Shown here in pieces: positions 26,154 through 34,729 of a stretch of DNA of 64,000 nt. Positions within the stretch are counted from its first letter, which is position 1. The number at the start of each line of letters is the position of its first letter. Origin of the DNA: Cryobacterium tagatosivorans (GTDB lineage Bacteria; Actinomycetota; Actinomycetes; Actinomycetales; Microbacteriaceae). Below the pieces are notes generated by a model. It searched no databases. It worked only from the letters and a program-made list of their open reading frames with translations, and had not been told where the DNA came from. The stretch lies in contig NZ_SOEZ01000007.1 in the NCBI RefSeq assembly GCF_004402215.1, positions 62,001-126,000 on the forward strand, written 5' to 3'. The translations under genes were made by a program, and so were the position numbers.

Positions 26154-27708
26154 GAAGGTGACGATCGGGGCGGTACTCGCGATCGCATCCATCGGCCTCG
26201 TCTCGTGTGCAACTCCCGGGGCGGACGAACCCGCGGCCCCAACGACGCTCCGTATCGGCTGGGGTAGCGAGGTCCTCACCCTCGATCCACCCAATGAGTC
26301 CGGGGAGACTGGTATCGCGGTGTTGCATAACGTGTACGACACGCTTGTCGGCTACGACTTCCAGTCCGCCGAGCTCGTGCCGAGCCTCGCCGAGAAATGG
26401 GATATCTCGGACGACGGTCTCGTCTACACATTCCATATTGATCCGGATGCCACCTTCGCGACGGGCGACCCGGTCACGGCAGATGACGTGCTCTTCTCGT
26501 ACCAACGCGTGATCGACTGGCCGGAAGCCGTGCAGGGCGGGCAGATCCGTCCCGCGCTCAGTACGGCGACGATCTCGACGATCGACGATTCGACTGTCGA
26601 GATCGCGCTCGCGACCGCCAGCGCAAGCTTCCTGCCCTCGCTCGCCGGGACTGCCGCGAGCATTATCTCCGAGGATCAGGTTGTCGAGGCCGCTGGGGAC
26701 GACGTCGAGGCCCAGCGGGCCTGGCTCAATGAGAACACTGCGGGGTCGGGTGCCTACCAGTTGGGCGAATGGCTGCCCAGCAGCTACATCCAGCTAGCGG
26801 CGAACGAGTCGTGGTGGCGCGGGGTGCCGACGTACGAATCGGTCGAGGTCCAGATCATCGAGGAATCGTCGCAGCAAGCAGCAGCTCTGCAGCAGGGCGA
26901 CATCAACGTCGCTCTCGACCTGCTCCCACAGCAGGTTCAGGGCTTCGGTGAAGGCTTCGACATCCTGTCGGGTGCGGATCTCTCGACCTACTACCTCGCC
27001 ATGAATCTCGCGGTGGCACCGTTCGACAGCCTTGAGGTGCGTCAGGCGGTGAAGTACGCCATCGACTACGACAACATCATTGGCGGGCTGCTCGGCGGCC
27101 AGGCAGAGCGGGCTGGCGGAGTGATCGGAAAGGGGATGCTGGGCCACGACCCTGCCCTGGCTGATCGCTACGAGTACGACCCTGAGCGAGCACGAGACCT
27201 TCTCGAGAAGGCCGGATATGGGGACGGGTTCACGTTCGACCTCTACTACGAGGCGAACGCCACCGTCCGCGGCCTGGGTATCCCGGTGTCAACGATCGCC
27301 GAGAAGATTCAGGCCGATCTCGCCGAGGTGGGAGTCACACTCAATATTGTCGCGCAGGACATCACGACGCTCTTCACGGCGTATCGCGCCGGTCAGGTTC
27401 CCGCGTTGATGTGGTACTACGGATCGACTGTGCCAGACCCCGACCAGATCGTGAGTGCGCACGGCGATTGGAACGCCCCGGCCCCGAAGCGGGTCGCGTT
27501 CAACGATCAGGACATCACCGCCTCGATCCTCGAGGCGCGCACAATGACGGACGAAAAGAAGCGGGCAGAGATCTACATCGCGGTCGGCGAGCGGCTCTCC
27601 GATGTTGGACCCTACGCGTTCATGTTCCGCCCGATCGTCGCGGTCGTCACGACTGCTGGCCTCAAGGGCTTCTCGTGGACGCCGATCTGGGGGTTCAACC
27701 TTAGTTGA
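26131..27708 (+). CDS. ABC transporter substrate-binding lipoprotein (SBP_bac_5)
   Basis: 525 residues from ATG 26131 with GAAGGAG 8 nt upstream. A lipoprotein signal peptide ends in the lipobox LVSC (Cys 26). The mature part has the class C hallmarks LRIGWGSEVLTLDPPNES, LVPSLAEKWDISDDGLVYTFHI, and VTADDVLFSYQRV (family 5). Members bind peptides, nickel complexes, oligosaccharides, opines or other bulky solutes. It captures the substrate of this operon outside the membrane for the DppB/C channel. Its start overlaps the end of the DppC gene. Confidence 0.9.
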   Translation: MYYRSKARKVTIGAVLAIASIGLVSCATPGADEPAAPTTLRIGWGSEVLTLDPPNESGETGIAVLHNVYDTLVGYDFQSAELVPSLAEKWDISDDGLVYTFHIDPDATFATGDPVTADDVLFSYQRVIDWPEAVQGGQIRPALSTATISTIDDSTVEIALATASASFLPSLAGTAASIISEDQVVEAAGDDVEAQRAWLNENTAGSGAYQLGEWLPSSYIQLAANESWWRGVPTYESVEVQIIEESSQQAAALQQGDINVALDLLPQQVQGFGEGFDILSGADLSTYYLAMNLAVAPFDSLEVRQAVKYAIDYDNIIGGLLGGQAERAGGVIGKGMLGHDPALADRYEYDPERARDLLEKAGYGDGFTFDLYYEANATVRGLGIPVSTIAEKIQADLAEVGVTLNIVAQDITTLFTAYRAGQVPALMWYYGSTVPDPDQIVSAHGDWNAPAPKRVAFNDQDITASILEARTMTDEKKRAEIYIAVGERLSDVGPYAFMFRPIVAVVTTAGLKGFSWTPIWGFNLS

Positions 27709-27767
27709 GTTAGCACGCCCCGCCACGGCGGGATCAAACGGACAAACAGAGTAGGAGGTGGAGCAGC

Positions 27768-28778
27768 ATGTACGTCGCACAATTGGTGATCAGGAGGGTT
27801 CTCCTGATGATCCCTATCCTCTTGGGCGTCACTTTGGTGACCTTCCTCCTCACCCAGGTGATTCCGTCCGATCCCGCCGCGGCGATCGCGGGCGACACGG
27901 CAACAGATGCGCAGGTCGAGGCCGTTCGCCAGCGGCTCGGTCTCGACCAGCCCATCTGGGTGCAGTATGTGACGTATGTGAGCCGGCTCGTGTCCGGCGA
28001 TCTCGGCACCTCGATCTATACCCAGCGTCCCATCTCGTCCGAGATCGGCGTGTACCTCACAGCGACGATCGAGCTGGCGACTGTGGGCATCCTCATCGCC
28101 GTAATCCTTGGAGGCACGCTCGGTGTGCTCGCAGCGGTCCACCGCGGCACGTGGGTCGACCGGTTCGGCAGGCTGTTCGCGATCTTTGGGGCGTCCATGC
28201 CGGTGTTTTGGCTCGCGCTCCTGCTCGTGCTCGTCTTCTACAGTCTTCTCGGGTGGCTGCCCGGTGGTGGTCGATTCTCCATGTCTGTCGCCCAACCCGC
28301 TCCCATAACCCAGTTCCTCGTCATCGACAGCATCGCCCGTGGCAATCTCACGGCACTGGGTGACGCGTTGTGGCATCTCGCGCTACCCGCTGTGACGCTC
28401 GGGATCATGGGGGCGGGTTCACTCGCTCGCGTCATGCGGGCGAGCATGCTCGACGTGCTGTCGCAGGAATACATCAGGGCGGCGAGGGCGAAGGGCCTGA
28501 CCCGCAAGCGGGTGCTCTACGTGCACGGGGTCCGCAACGCGCTGGTCCCGCTGGTCACCGTCGCCGGACTGGTCTACGGTGCCCTGCTCGGCGGAGCCGT
28601 GCTCACCGAGTCGGTCTTCAGCTGGCCCGGTCTCGGCCGGTACGCGGTATCGGCGATGTTTCGGAAGGACTTCCCCGCGCTCATGGCGGTGGTCATCATC
28701 ATCGCGATCGCCTACGCAATCGTGAACCTCGTCGTCGACGTGCTCTACGTGTTCCTCAATCCCACCATCCGCCGATAG
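27768..28778 (+). CDS. Dipeptide-type ABC transporter permease (DppB)
   Basis: 336 residues with a strong TAGGAGG ribosome site 9 nt upstream. It has the DppB N-terminus (VIRRVLLMIPILLGVTLVTFLL, IPSDPAAAIAG, RQRLGLDQPIWVQYVTYV), six membrane helices and the EAA loop YIRAARAKGLTRKRVLYVHGVRNAL. It is the second channel subunit for the importer of this operon. The 59-bp gap before it is the largest gap inside the operon and lies directly after the abundant binding protein, a common place for partial termination or mRNA processing. Confidence 0.9.
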   Translation: MYVAQLVIRRVLLMIPILLGVTLVTFLLTQVIPSDPAAAIAGDTATDAQVEAVRQRLGLDQPIWVQYVTYVSRLVSGDLGTSIYTQRPISSEIGVYLTATIELATVGILIAVILGGTLGVLAAVHRGTWVDRFGRLFAIFGASMPVFWLALLLVLVFYSLLGWLPGGGRFSMSVAQPAPITQFLVIDSIARGNLTALGDALWHLALPAVTLGIMGAGSLARVMRASMLDVLSQEYIRAARAKGLTRKRVLYVHGVRNALVPLVTVAGLVYGALLGGAVLTESVFSWPGLGRYAVSAMFRKDFPALMAVVIIIAIAYAIVNLVVDVLYVFLNPTIRR

Positions 28779-28790
28779 GAGACATCACTC

Positions 28791-28832
28791 GTGAACCGCA
28801 CCATCCGCCGCCTCCCCGGAGCGACACTATGA
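28791..28832 (+). CDS. 13-codon mini-ORF (possible leader peptide or gene scar)
   Basis: GTG AAC CGC ... CTA TGA encodes VNRTIRRLPGATL, with AGGAG 9 nt upstream and a stop that overlaps the next start (ATGA). Its NRTIRR echoes the NPTIRR end of the preceding permease. It could couple translation, or be the joined ends of a deleted gene. Low confidence because of length. Confidence 0.3.
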   Translation: MNRTIRRLPGATL

Positions 28833-29518
28833 AGGTCATGGTCATCGCCGCACATCCCGACGATGTCGAACTGTGCTGTGCGGGGACGATGGCTCGCCTC
28901 GCGCACGCCGGCCACGACCTCGTGCTTGTGCACATGACCTACGGAGACAAGGGCGGGCGGGATGAACCGGACGTTCTCGCACGCACGCGTCATCAAGAGG
29001 CGATCGATTCGGCCGCCATGATCGGTGCCGTCGTCGACGGCCGATTCTGCGGGGATCTTGAGCTCTACCCGGACGACGTGACAACGAAGGCCCTCGCCGA
29101 CGTGTGGCGTAAGCACGATCCGAGCGTGGTGTTCACCCATCGCCCCGACGACTATCACCCCGACCACCGCATCACGGGCGAACTCGCACTCGCGGCAGGC
29201 GCGCAGGTAGCGCAGTCGACCCCGATCTGGTTCATGGACACCGTCGGTGGCGTGGAATTCTATCCGACCGACTATGTGGACGTCGCCGCCACCCTCGACC
29301 TGAAGGTCGAGATGCTCGAGTGCCACAAGTCCCAGATGACCTGGATGGCGGCCGCTCGCCACGCATCCATGCCGTACATGATCCGCTCGGCCGCCGGCTG
29401 GCGGGGGTTGCAGTCGGGGATGGCCGCCGCGGAAGGGTTCCAGCCCGCCCGCGCAGGCGACGCCTGGCCATTCGAGGACGTCACCAGTTTAACTTTCGAC
29501 AAGGAGGCAGCGCGATGA
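28829..29518 (+). CDS. PIG-L (LmbE-like) N-deacetylase
   Basis: 229 residues. The zinc-binding motif AAHPDDVELCCAGTM (about 7-21) and the downstream HPDH (in DDYHPDHRITGE, about 108) give the two-His/one-Asp metal site of PIG-L deacetylases such as MshB and N-acetylglucosaminyl-phosphatidylinositol deacetylase. The expected reaction is removal of an N-acyl group from an amino sugar or aminocyclitol-type compound. The next but one gene encodes a paralogue without the metal motif. Its stop overlaps the next start (ATGA). Confidence 0.88.
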   Translation: MKVMVIAAHPDDVELCCAGTMARLAHAGHDLVLVHMTYGDKGGRDEPDVLARTRHQEAIDSAAMIGAVVDGRFCGDLELYPDDVTTKALADVWRKHDPSVVFTHRPDDYHPDHRITGELALAAGAQVAQSTPIWFMDTVGGVEFYPTDYVDVAATLDLKVEMLECHKSQMTWMAAARHASMPYMIRSAAGWRGLQSGMAAAEGFQPARAGDAWPFEDVTSLTFDKEAAR

Positions 29519-30354
29519 CCGTTGGAGTCGCAGTGTTCGAGTATCACGAGGAGATCGCCGCAGCGCTGGACCGCGCCGCCGCGCTCGGAGTCAGCCAGTG
29601 CGAGCTGACGGTGCCGGGGAACATCACGGTGGAGACCGCGGGCAGCGTCGGGGAGTTGCTCACCGAGCGCGGGCTCACGGTCAACTCGGTCGCGAGCCTG
29701 AGCAAGATCAACGCGGTGGACACCGATGAGGCCGCCGCCGCCATGGTGGCGCTCCTCGACGCGAGCGTGCGATGCGCTTCGACCCTCGGAGCGCCTAACG
29801 CGATCGTGTACTTCGGGGGACATCCGACCCGGCCCATCGACGAGGCGGTGGAGCGGTACGTGCGACTCATCCGTCCCAGTGTCGCGATCGCCGAGAGCCT
29901 GGGGGTGACGATACTCATCGAGAACCACTTCAGCCACGCACCGGGAGAAGTCACCAACACCGCGCAGGGGTGCGTCGACCTCGTCACCGCGGTCGGCTCC
30001 GACAACTTCGCTGTCAACTTCGACCTGTGCAATTTCGCGATCGGCGGCCAGCAGTTCCCGGCCTCGTACGAGACGCTCAAGCCGCACATCCGCAATGTGC
30101 ACATCAAGGATGCGCGCAAGTTCGACCCGGTCTCGGACGCCGACTACACCGGTCGCATCGTCACCGACCTCGTGCACGGCGAGTTCATGTTCGTGCCGGT
30201 AGGCGAGGGAATCACGCCGAACGCGGAATTGCTGGACCTGCTCGTGCGCGATGGTCTGGATGTGCCCGTCACGATCGAGGCCCATGTTCCCGACGGCCAG
30301 CTCGACGACGCCTTCCGCCTAGGTCTGCGGCTGTGCGCATCGAAGGGGGTGTGA
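29515..30354 (+). CDS. Sugar-phosphate isomerase/epimerase-type TIM barrel (first copy)
   Basis: 279 residues of the xylose-isomerase-like TIM barrel. Metal or catalytic positions are visible as ILIENHFSHAPG (Glu after strand 5), NFDLCNFAIGG (Asp), NVHIKDAR (His/Lys/Asp) and VTIEAHVPD (Glu on the last strand). The fold covers inosose dehydratase (IolE), inosose isomerase (IolI), tagatose epimerases and hydroxypyruvate isomerase. ATGA overlap with the deacetylase gene. A second, only distantly similar barrel is encoded at 32263. Exact reaction unknown. Confidence 0.85.
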   Translation: MTVGVAVFEYHEEIAAALDRAAALGVSQCELTVPGNITVETAGSVGELLTERGLTVNSVASLSKINAVDTDEAAAAMVALLDASVRCASTLGAPNAIVYFGGHPTRPIDEAVERYVRLIRPSVAIAESLGVTILIENHFSHAPGEVTNTAQGCVDLVTAVGSDNFAVNFDLCNFAIGGQQFPASYETLKPHIRNVHIKDARKFDPVSDADYTGRIVTDLVHGEFMFVPVGEGITPNAELLDLLVRDGLDVPVTIEAHVPDGQLDDAFRLGLRLCASKGV

Positions 30355-30356
30355 CG

Positions 30357-31004
30357 ATGCGGATACTTGCCATCGGCACCGATCCCGTCGACCTTCTGGT
30401 CGCGAGCGGGGGAACGCTGCTGCTCTACACCCAGGCTGGCCACGAGGTCAGCGCGGTCATCGTGACCGATGCCCCCGTGCCGCAGTCCGACATCGAGCGA
30501 GCGAAGGCGGCCTTCGCGTCCCTCTCGGTCTCGTATCTCAACCCCGTGCTGGTCGATACAGTCGCGGACTTGCGCGCGAGCCGGGATGTGCTCATGGACG
30601 TGATTCGCGAGGTAGGGCCGGAGGTGATCATCGGCCCGTCCTCCAACTCGATCCGCGAACCGGAGCGGGCCCTGTCGCGGCTCGTGTTCGGGGCAGCGTA
30701 CTGCGCCTGCGTGCCGAACTATCCCTCACCGCGGGGTGTGGAGGCGGCCACCGTTCGAGCGGTGATATTGCACACGGATCCCACTCTCGGGTTCCACTCC
30801 GGCACGCCCGAATATGTCGACATCGTGCCCGTCTGGGACGCCAAACGCGAGGCGATCGAGTTGTTCGACAACGCCGCGGATCACATCGTTCGCGCGGAAT
30901 CGCTCGCGGGAGCCCGCGGCGTGCAGGTGCAGCGGGAGCTCGCCGAGGCCTTCGGCACGGAACCAGCCTGGGGGCGACTGCGCCCGTACCGGGTACTGCC
31001 ATGA
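30357..31004 (+). CDS. PIG-L-like protein without the HPDD metal motif
   Basis: 215 residues from ATG 30357 (GTG 30351 is also possible; GAAGGGGG lies just upstream). It has the PIG-L fold order MRILAIGTDPVDLLVASGGTLLLYTQAGHEVSAVIVTD. However, the AHPDD signature reads GTDPVDL and the HPDH site reads SNSIREPERAL, so zinc binding is unlikely. The frame is clean and GC3 is normal, so it is probably functional as a partner of the deacetylase at 28829 or as a non-catalytic binding protein. It reaches the aminotransferase region with a 4-bp overlap if that gene starts at 31001. Confidence 0.72.
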   Translation: MRILAIGTDPVDLLVASGGTLLLYTQAGHEVSAVIVTDAPVPQSDIERAKAAFASLSVSYLNPVLVDTVADLRASRDVLMDVIREVGPEVIIGPSSNSIREPERALSRLVFGAAYCACVPNYPSPRGVEAATVRAVILHTDPTLGFHSGTPEYVDIVPVWDAKREAIELFDNAADHIVRAESLAGARGVQVQRELAEAFGTEPAWGRLRPYRVLP

Positions 31005-31027
31005 ACCCTACGAAAGGAAACAGAACA

Positions 31028-32254
31028 ATGCCCAGGGTCCAACACAGCGTCTTCCGCACTCTCTACAGGCCGCCCGAAGGGGTGAACGTGAAGGTGCCGT
31101 ACAGCTTCCTCGGCGCTCCCTACGGCGAGGAGGAGCTGAATGCTGTTCGCCGGGTCATGGAGAGCGGGTGGCTGACCACTGGCATGGAGACCCACCTCTT
31201 CGAGGAGGACTGGCGCGAGGCCCACGGGGTCGAGTACGCCTACACGGCATCCAACTGCACGACGGCCCTCCACATGGCGGCGCAGCTGTGTAAGCTGCAG
31301 CCCGGAGACGAGGTCGTCACCACGCCGATCACCTTCATCTCCACCAATCAGGCCGTGCTCGCGCAGGGAGCGGTCCCGGTGTTCGTCGATGTCGACCCCC
31401 GTACCTTCAACATCGCCCCGGACGCGATCCGGGCAGCGATCACACCTAAGACCAAGGCGCTGTTCGTGACGCACGTGGCGGGGCAGATGTGCGACATGGA
31501 CGAGATCATGGCGATCGCCGAGGAGCACGGGCTGCTGGTCGTTGAGGACTGCGCTCACACGCAGGGCGCGAGCTACAAGGGCAAGGCTGCGGGATCGTTC
31601 GGCGATGTCGGGTGCTTCAGCTTCCACGCGATCAAGAACATGACAACCCTCGGCGAGGGCGGCATGCTCACGACCAACCGCGACGACTTCGCCGTCAAGA
31701 TCCCGTGGCTGCGGTCGATGGGCAGCCGCTACCCGGGTGACCCGCACGACGACGGCACGCCCGGCCCGCGGCCCTATGGGGTGGACGACGTTGACGGCTA
31801 CATTCCGTCGAACCTCCGGATGACGGAGGCGCAGGCGGCCGTCGGCCGGGAGCAGCTCAAGAAGCTGCCGGCGTTCATCGAGCGCAGGAGGCAGATCGCA
31901 CACCGCTACAGTGGGGCCCTCGCCGATCTCCCCGGTGTCACGGTTCCCTACGAGTCGCCGGATGCGGTGCACACGTACCACATCTATGCCCTGCTCATCG
32001 ATTCGGACCTCACCGGCAAGACGAACCATGAGCTCTATGACGTGCTCATGAACGAGCACGGCGTGCACACCGTGCCAGGGCTCTACCGGCCGAGCTATCT
32101 CTTTGATCTCTACGCGAAGAAGGGGTTCGTCGCGAGTTGCCCGACGGCTGAATGGTCGGCGGCCAACTCCCTCCAGCTGCCGCTGTACCCGCACCTGACC
32201 GACGAGCAGATCGATCATGTGATCGCCTCCGTTCGCTCGGCCCTGGGGAGGTAG
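31028..32254 (+). CDS. DegT/DnrJ/EryC1/StrS-family PLP aminotransferase
   Basis: 408 residues from ATG 31028 with AAAGGA upstream; ATG 31001 is an alternative. Typical signatures are VMESGWLTTGMETHLFEEDW, SNCTTALHMA, VTTPITFISTNQAVL, VVEDCAHTQGA and the PLP-lysine segment SFHAIKNMTTLGEGGM. The family transaminates keto sugars and keto-cyclitols (for example scyllo-inosose or 4-keto-6-deoxyhexoses). In a catabolic operon it may work in the reverse, deaminating direction on an amino sugar or aminocyclitol, which fits the PIG-L deacetylase and isomerase-like neighbours. The pathway is inferred. Confidence 0.9.
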   Translation: MPRVQHSVFRTLYRPPEGVNVKVPYSFLGAPYGEEELNAVRRVMESGWLTTGMETHLFEEDWREAHGVEYAYTASNCTTALHMAAQLCKLQPGDEVVTTPITFISTNQAVLAQGAVPVFVDVDPRTFNIAPDAIRAAITPKTKALFVTHVAGQMCDMDEIMAIAEEHGLLVVEDCAHTQGASYKGKAAGSFGDVGCFSFHAIKNMTTLGEGGMLTTNRDDFAVKIPWLRSMGSRYPGDPHDDGTPGPRPYGVDDVDGYIPSNLRMTEAQAAVGREQLKKLPAFIERRRQIAHRYSGALADLPGVTVPYESPDAVHTYHIYALLIDSDLTGKTNHELYDVLMNEHGVHTVPGLYRPSYLFDLYAKKGFVASCPTAEWSAANSLQLPLYPHLTDEQIDHVIASVRSALGR

Positions 32255-32262
32255 CGGACCGG

Positions 32263-33132
32263 ATGCTCGACTTACGACGACTCGGCCTCATCAGCCTCGA
32301 CTTCGCGTCACCACAGGAGTGTCTCGAGGCCACGCGGTCGCGTGGCTTCGGCTGGATGGAGGCGTATATCGATGGTGTGGCCAACGATGACGTGCATTCC
32401 CTCGTGCGGTGGAGCATCAAACGTGGAGTGACGGTCTCGACCCTCTCGACCCTGTCGAAGCTGGGGAGCTCGGAGGATGACGCCGACCGGCATATCGCCG
32501 CCGTCGAGCGCTCGATCCTCCTGGCCGCGGAGACCGGAGTGGCGAGAGCGGGCTTCATGTACGGCGGTTCGAGCACGCTCGGCGAAGTGGCGGCGAGACG
32601 CCGTTTCGCCGAGCGGATCGAACCGCTGCTCGGCATGGCGGAGAGTCTCGGGGTGCGGCTTGTCATCGAGAACGTGTTCTCGCGCGGCACCGGCGTCGAT
32701 CTCGAATCGGTCGCGGCGATCGAGGAGTTGTTCGCCGTTCTCCCTCCCCGTGCGATCGGACTGACTTTCGACCCGGCGAATTTGGCGATCGCGGGCGAAG
32801 AGGCTTACCCGTATGCGCTCGCGCGGCTGCGTGAGCACTGCGCGGTGATCCACCTCAAGGATGTGACGCGCCATGTGCCAGAGACGCACGGTACCGAGGC
32901 CGACTGCCGACCGCTCGTCGAGAGTCGCCGCGGCCGGTTCATCACCGTTCCCCTCGGGGAGGGCTCGCTCAACATGCTTGCCCTCGCCGGCGAGCTCCTC
33001 GCCTCCGACGACGACACGCCCCTGCTGCTCGAGCCGTTCCGTTCCGGGGCCAGCCGGGAGGCCTGGATCGACCGCTCCCTCGCCAACCTGTCCCGACCGG
33101 CTCTCGTGGATTCGGGCGCCCGCAATGGTTAG
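32263..33132 (+). CDS. Sugar-phosphate isomerase/epimerase-type TIM barrel (second copy)
   Basis: 289 residues from ATG 32263 with GGAGG 11 nt upstream. Barrel landmarks are RLVIENVFSRG, LTFDPANLAIAGEEAYPYAL, AVIHLKDVTRH and a final LLLEPFRSG. It belongs to the same xylose-isomerase-like superfamily as the protein at 29515 but is clearly divergent, so the two probably act on successive intermediates rather than being simple duplicates. Its stop overlaps the start of the ThDP enzyme gene by 8 bp. An IolE/IolI-type role is possible but not shown. Confidence 0.83.
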   Translation: MLDLRRLGLISLDFASPQECLEATRSRGFGWMEAYIDGVANDDVHSLVRWSIKRGVTVSTLSTLSKLGSSEDDADRHIAAVERSILLAAETGVARAGFMYGGSSTLGEVAARRRFAERIEPLLGMAESLGVRLVIENVFSRGTGVDLESVAAIEELFAVLPPRAIGLTFDPANLAIAGEEAYPYALARLREHCAVIHLKDVTRHVPETHGTEADCRPLVESRRGRFITVPLGEGSLNMLALAGELLASDDDTPLLLEPFRSGASREAWIDRSLANLSRPALVDSGARNG

Positions 33133-34723
33133 CGTGGCCGAGGCCGTCATGTCCGTGGCCGAATCGCATGGTGCGAGCACCGCCTTCGGTCTCCTCGGCG
33201 AGGCCAACCTCGCGATAGTGCTGGCGCTCGAGAAACGGGGAATGCGCTGGGTCGCCCTCCGGCGGGAGGACTCGGTTGTCGCCGCTGCTGACGGCTACGC
33301 GCAGGGCACCGGAACGGTGGGCCTCGCGATCGTCTCCCAGGGACCCGCTCTGGCCAACGCGGTGAACCCGCTGATCGGAGCGACCAAGGGCCGCACGCCG
33401 ATGGTGCTGCTCACCGGCTCTCTGCCGGTCCGGTCGACTCATGAGCCGCAGTGGCTCGACCAGCGCGCCCTGGTCGAGGCATCGGGCATCCACTACGCTC
33501 GCGTCACGGACGCGAGCAGCGCGGGGGAGGTGATCGAGGCCGCGTTCGCGCTGGCCGTCAGCGATCGCAGGCCGGTCGTGCTCGACGTGCCCACGGAACT
33601 CCAGCTCGAGCAGACGGCGGAACCGCGCTCCGGGTCACCGGCCGAGGTGTCCCCTCCGGCACCGGAGCCCACCGGGCTCGACCTCGCCATCGAGGCGATC
33701 GGTCGCGCGCAACGCCCGGTCGTGCTCGCGGGCAGGGGGGCGATCCACGCCCGCGACGAGTTGCTGCGGCTGGCCCGTGCACTCGGCGCACCCGTGGCCA
33801 CGACCCTCCTCGCGAAGGGGCTCTTCGACGGTGTGCCGAACGACGTCGGAGTCATGGGCGGGTTCTCCACCGCACACTCGCACGAGGTGATCGGCCGCTC
33901 CGACCTGATCGTCGCGTTCGGCGCCGGCCTGAACCAGTTCACGACGGAGCGAGGTCGCCTGCTCAAGGGAAAGCACGTGGTGCGGGTCGACCTCGAGGCC
34001 ACCGCGACGGCGGACCAGACAGGCGTGACCGGCGACGCGGCCCGGGTCGCGACGGCCCTCGCCGACGCCCTCGCCACGACGGCACCCTGGGCGGAGCCCG
34101 CCCCGGCGAGGGACCCGTTCCACGACCGGTCCGACGAGAGCGGCCTCGACCTCCGCCGCGTGTCGGTGCTGCTCGATGAAGCACTCCCGCGCGATCGGGC
34201 GCTCACGACGGACCTGGGCTACTTCAGCTCAGAACCGGCGGTGCACATCGGCCTGAGGCATCCGTCTCGCCAGTCCTTCCCCCTGCACTTCGGATCCATC
34301 GGGCTGGGGCTCGCGAGCGCGATCGGCTTGTCGTTCGCGCATCCGGGGCTGCCCACGCTGTGCGTCATCGGGGATGGCGGGCTCGCGGCATCCCTCGCCG
34401 AACTGGAGACCGTCGGGCGGCTCGCGCTCCCGATCGTGATCGCCGTCTTCAACGACGACGCGTACGGGGTCGAGGTCTACGAGCTGCAGCATCGCGGGGA
34501 GGGGATCGCTACGGCCGTGTTTCCCCCGGTCGACTTCCGGGGGGTGGCGGAGGCGCTCGGCATCCGCTCGCTCACGGTGTCCACGGCGGCCGACCTCGAC
34601 GTCGCCCGATCGGTGCTCGCCGACCCGCGGTCGCCCCTCCTTCTCGACTTTCGACTCAAGCGCGGCGTGATGACCCGTTGGTACCTCACAAGCGTTCACC
34701 CCGATTTCTCAACATCGACCTGA
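33125..34723 (+). CDS. Thiamine-diphosphate-dependent enzyme (acetolactate synthase-like), first copy
   Basis: 532 residues in the three-domain ThDP fold. The N-terminal domain has FGLLGEANLAIVLALE and the catalytic-type glutamate in ALRREDSVVAAADGYAQGTG. A central Rossmann domain (PVVLAGRGAIHARDEL) follows. The C-terminal ThDP motif is GDGGLAASLAELETVG...VFNDDAYG. It is about 40 residues shorter than acetolactate synthases and may be a decarboxylase, lyase or C-C hydrolase (the IolD-like group). It is followed at once by a second ThDP enzyme, suggesting successive C-C cleavages or a heteromeric enzyme. Confidence 0.87.
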   Translation: MVSVAEAVMSVAESHGASTAFGLLGEANLAIVLALEKRGMRWVALRREDSVVAAADGYAQGTGTVGLAIVSQGPALANAVNPLIGATKGRTPMVLLTGSLPVRSTHEPQWLDQRALVEASGIHYARVTDASSAGEVIEAAFALAVSDRRPVVLDVPTELQLEQTAEPRSGSPAEVSPPAPEPTGLDLAIEAIGRAQRPVVLAGRGAIHARDELLRLARALGAPVATTLLAKGLFDGVPNDVGVMGGFSTAHSHEVIGRSDLIVAFGAGLNQFTTERGRLLKGKHVVRVDLEATATADQTGVTGDAARVATALADALATTAPWAEPAPARDPFHDRSDESGLDLRRVSVLLDEALPRDRALTTDLGYFSSEPAVHIGLRHPSRQSFPLHFGSIGLGLASAIGLSFAHPGLPTLCVIGDGGLAASLAELETVGRLALPIVIAVFNDDAYGVEVYELQHRGEGIATAVFPPVDFRGVAEALGIRSLTVSTAADLDVARSVLADPRSPLLLDFRLKRGVMTRWYLTSVHPDFSTST

Positions 34724-34729
34724 TCCAGA

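Noticed and set aside
30881-32218. 445-codon minus-strand frame across the DegT aminotransferase
   Set aside because: Antisense shadow; the plus strand carries the full PLP-enzyme signature set.
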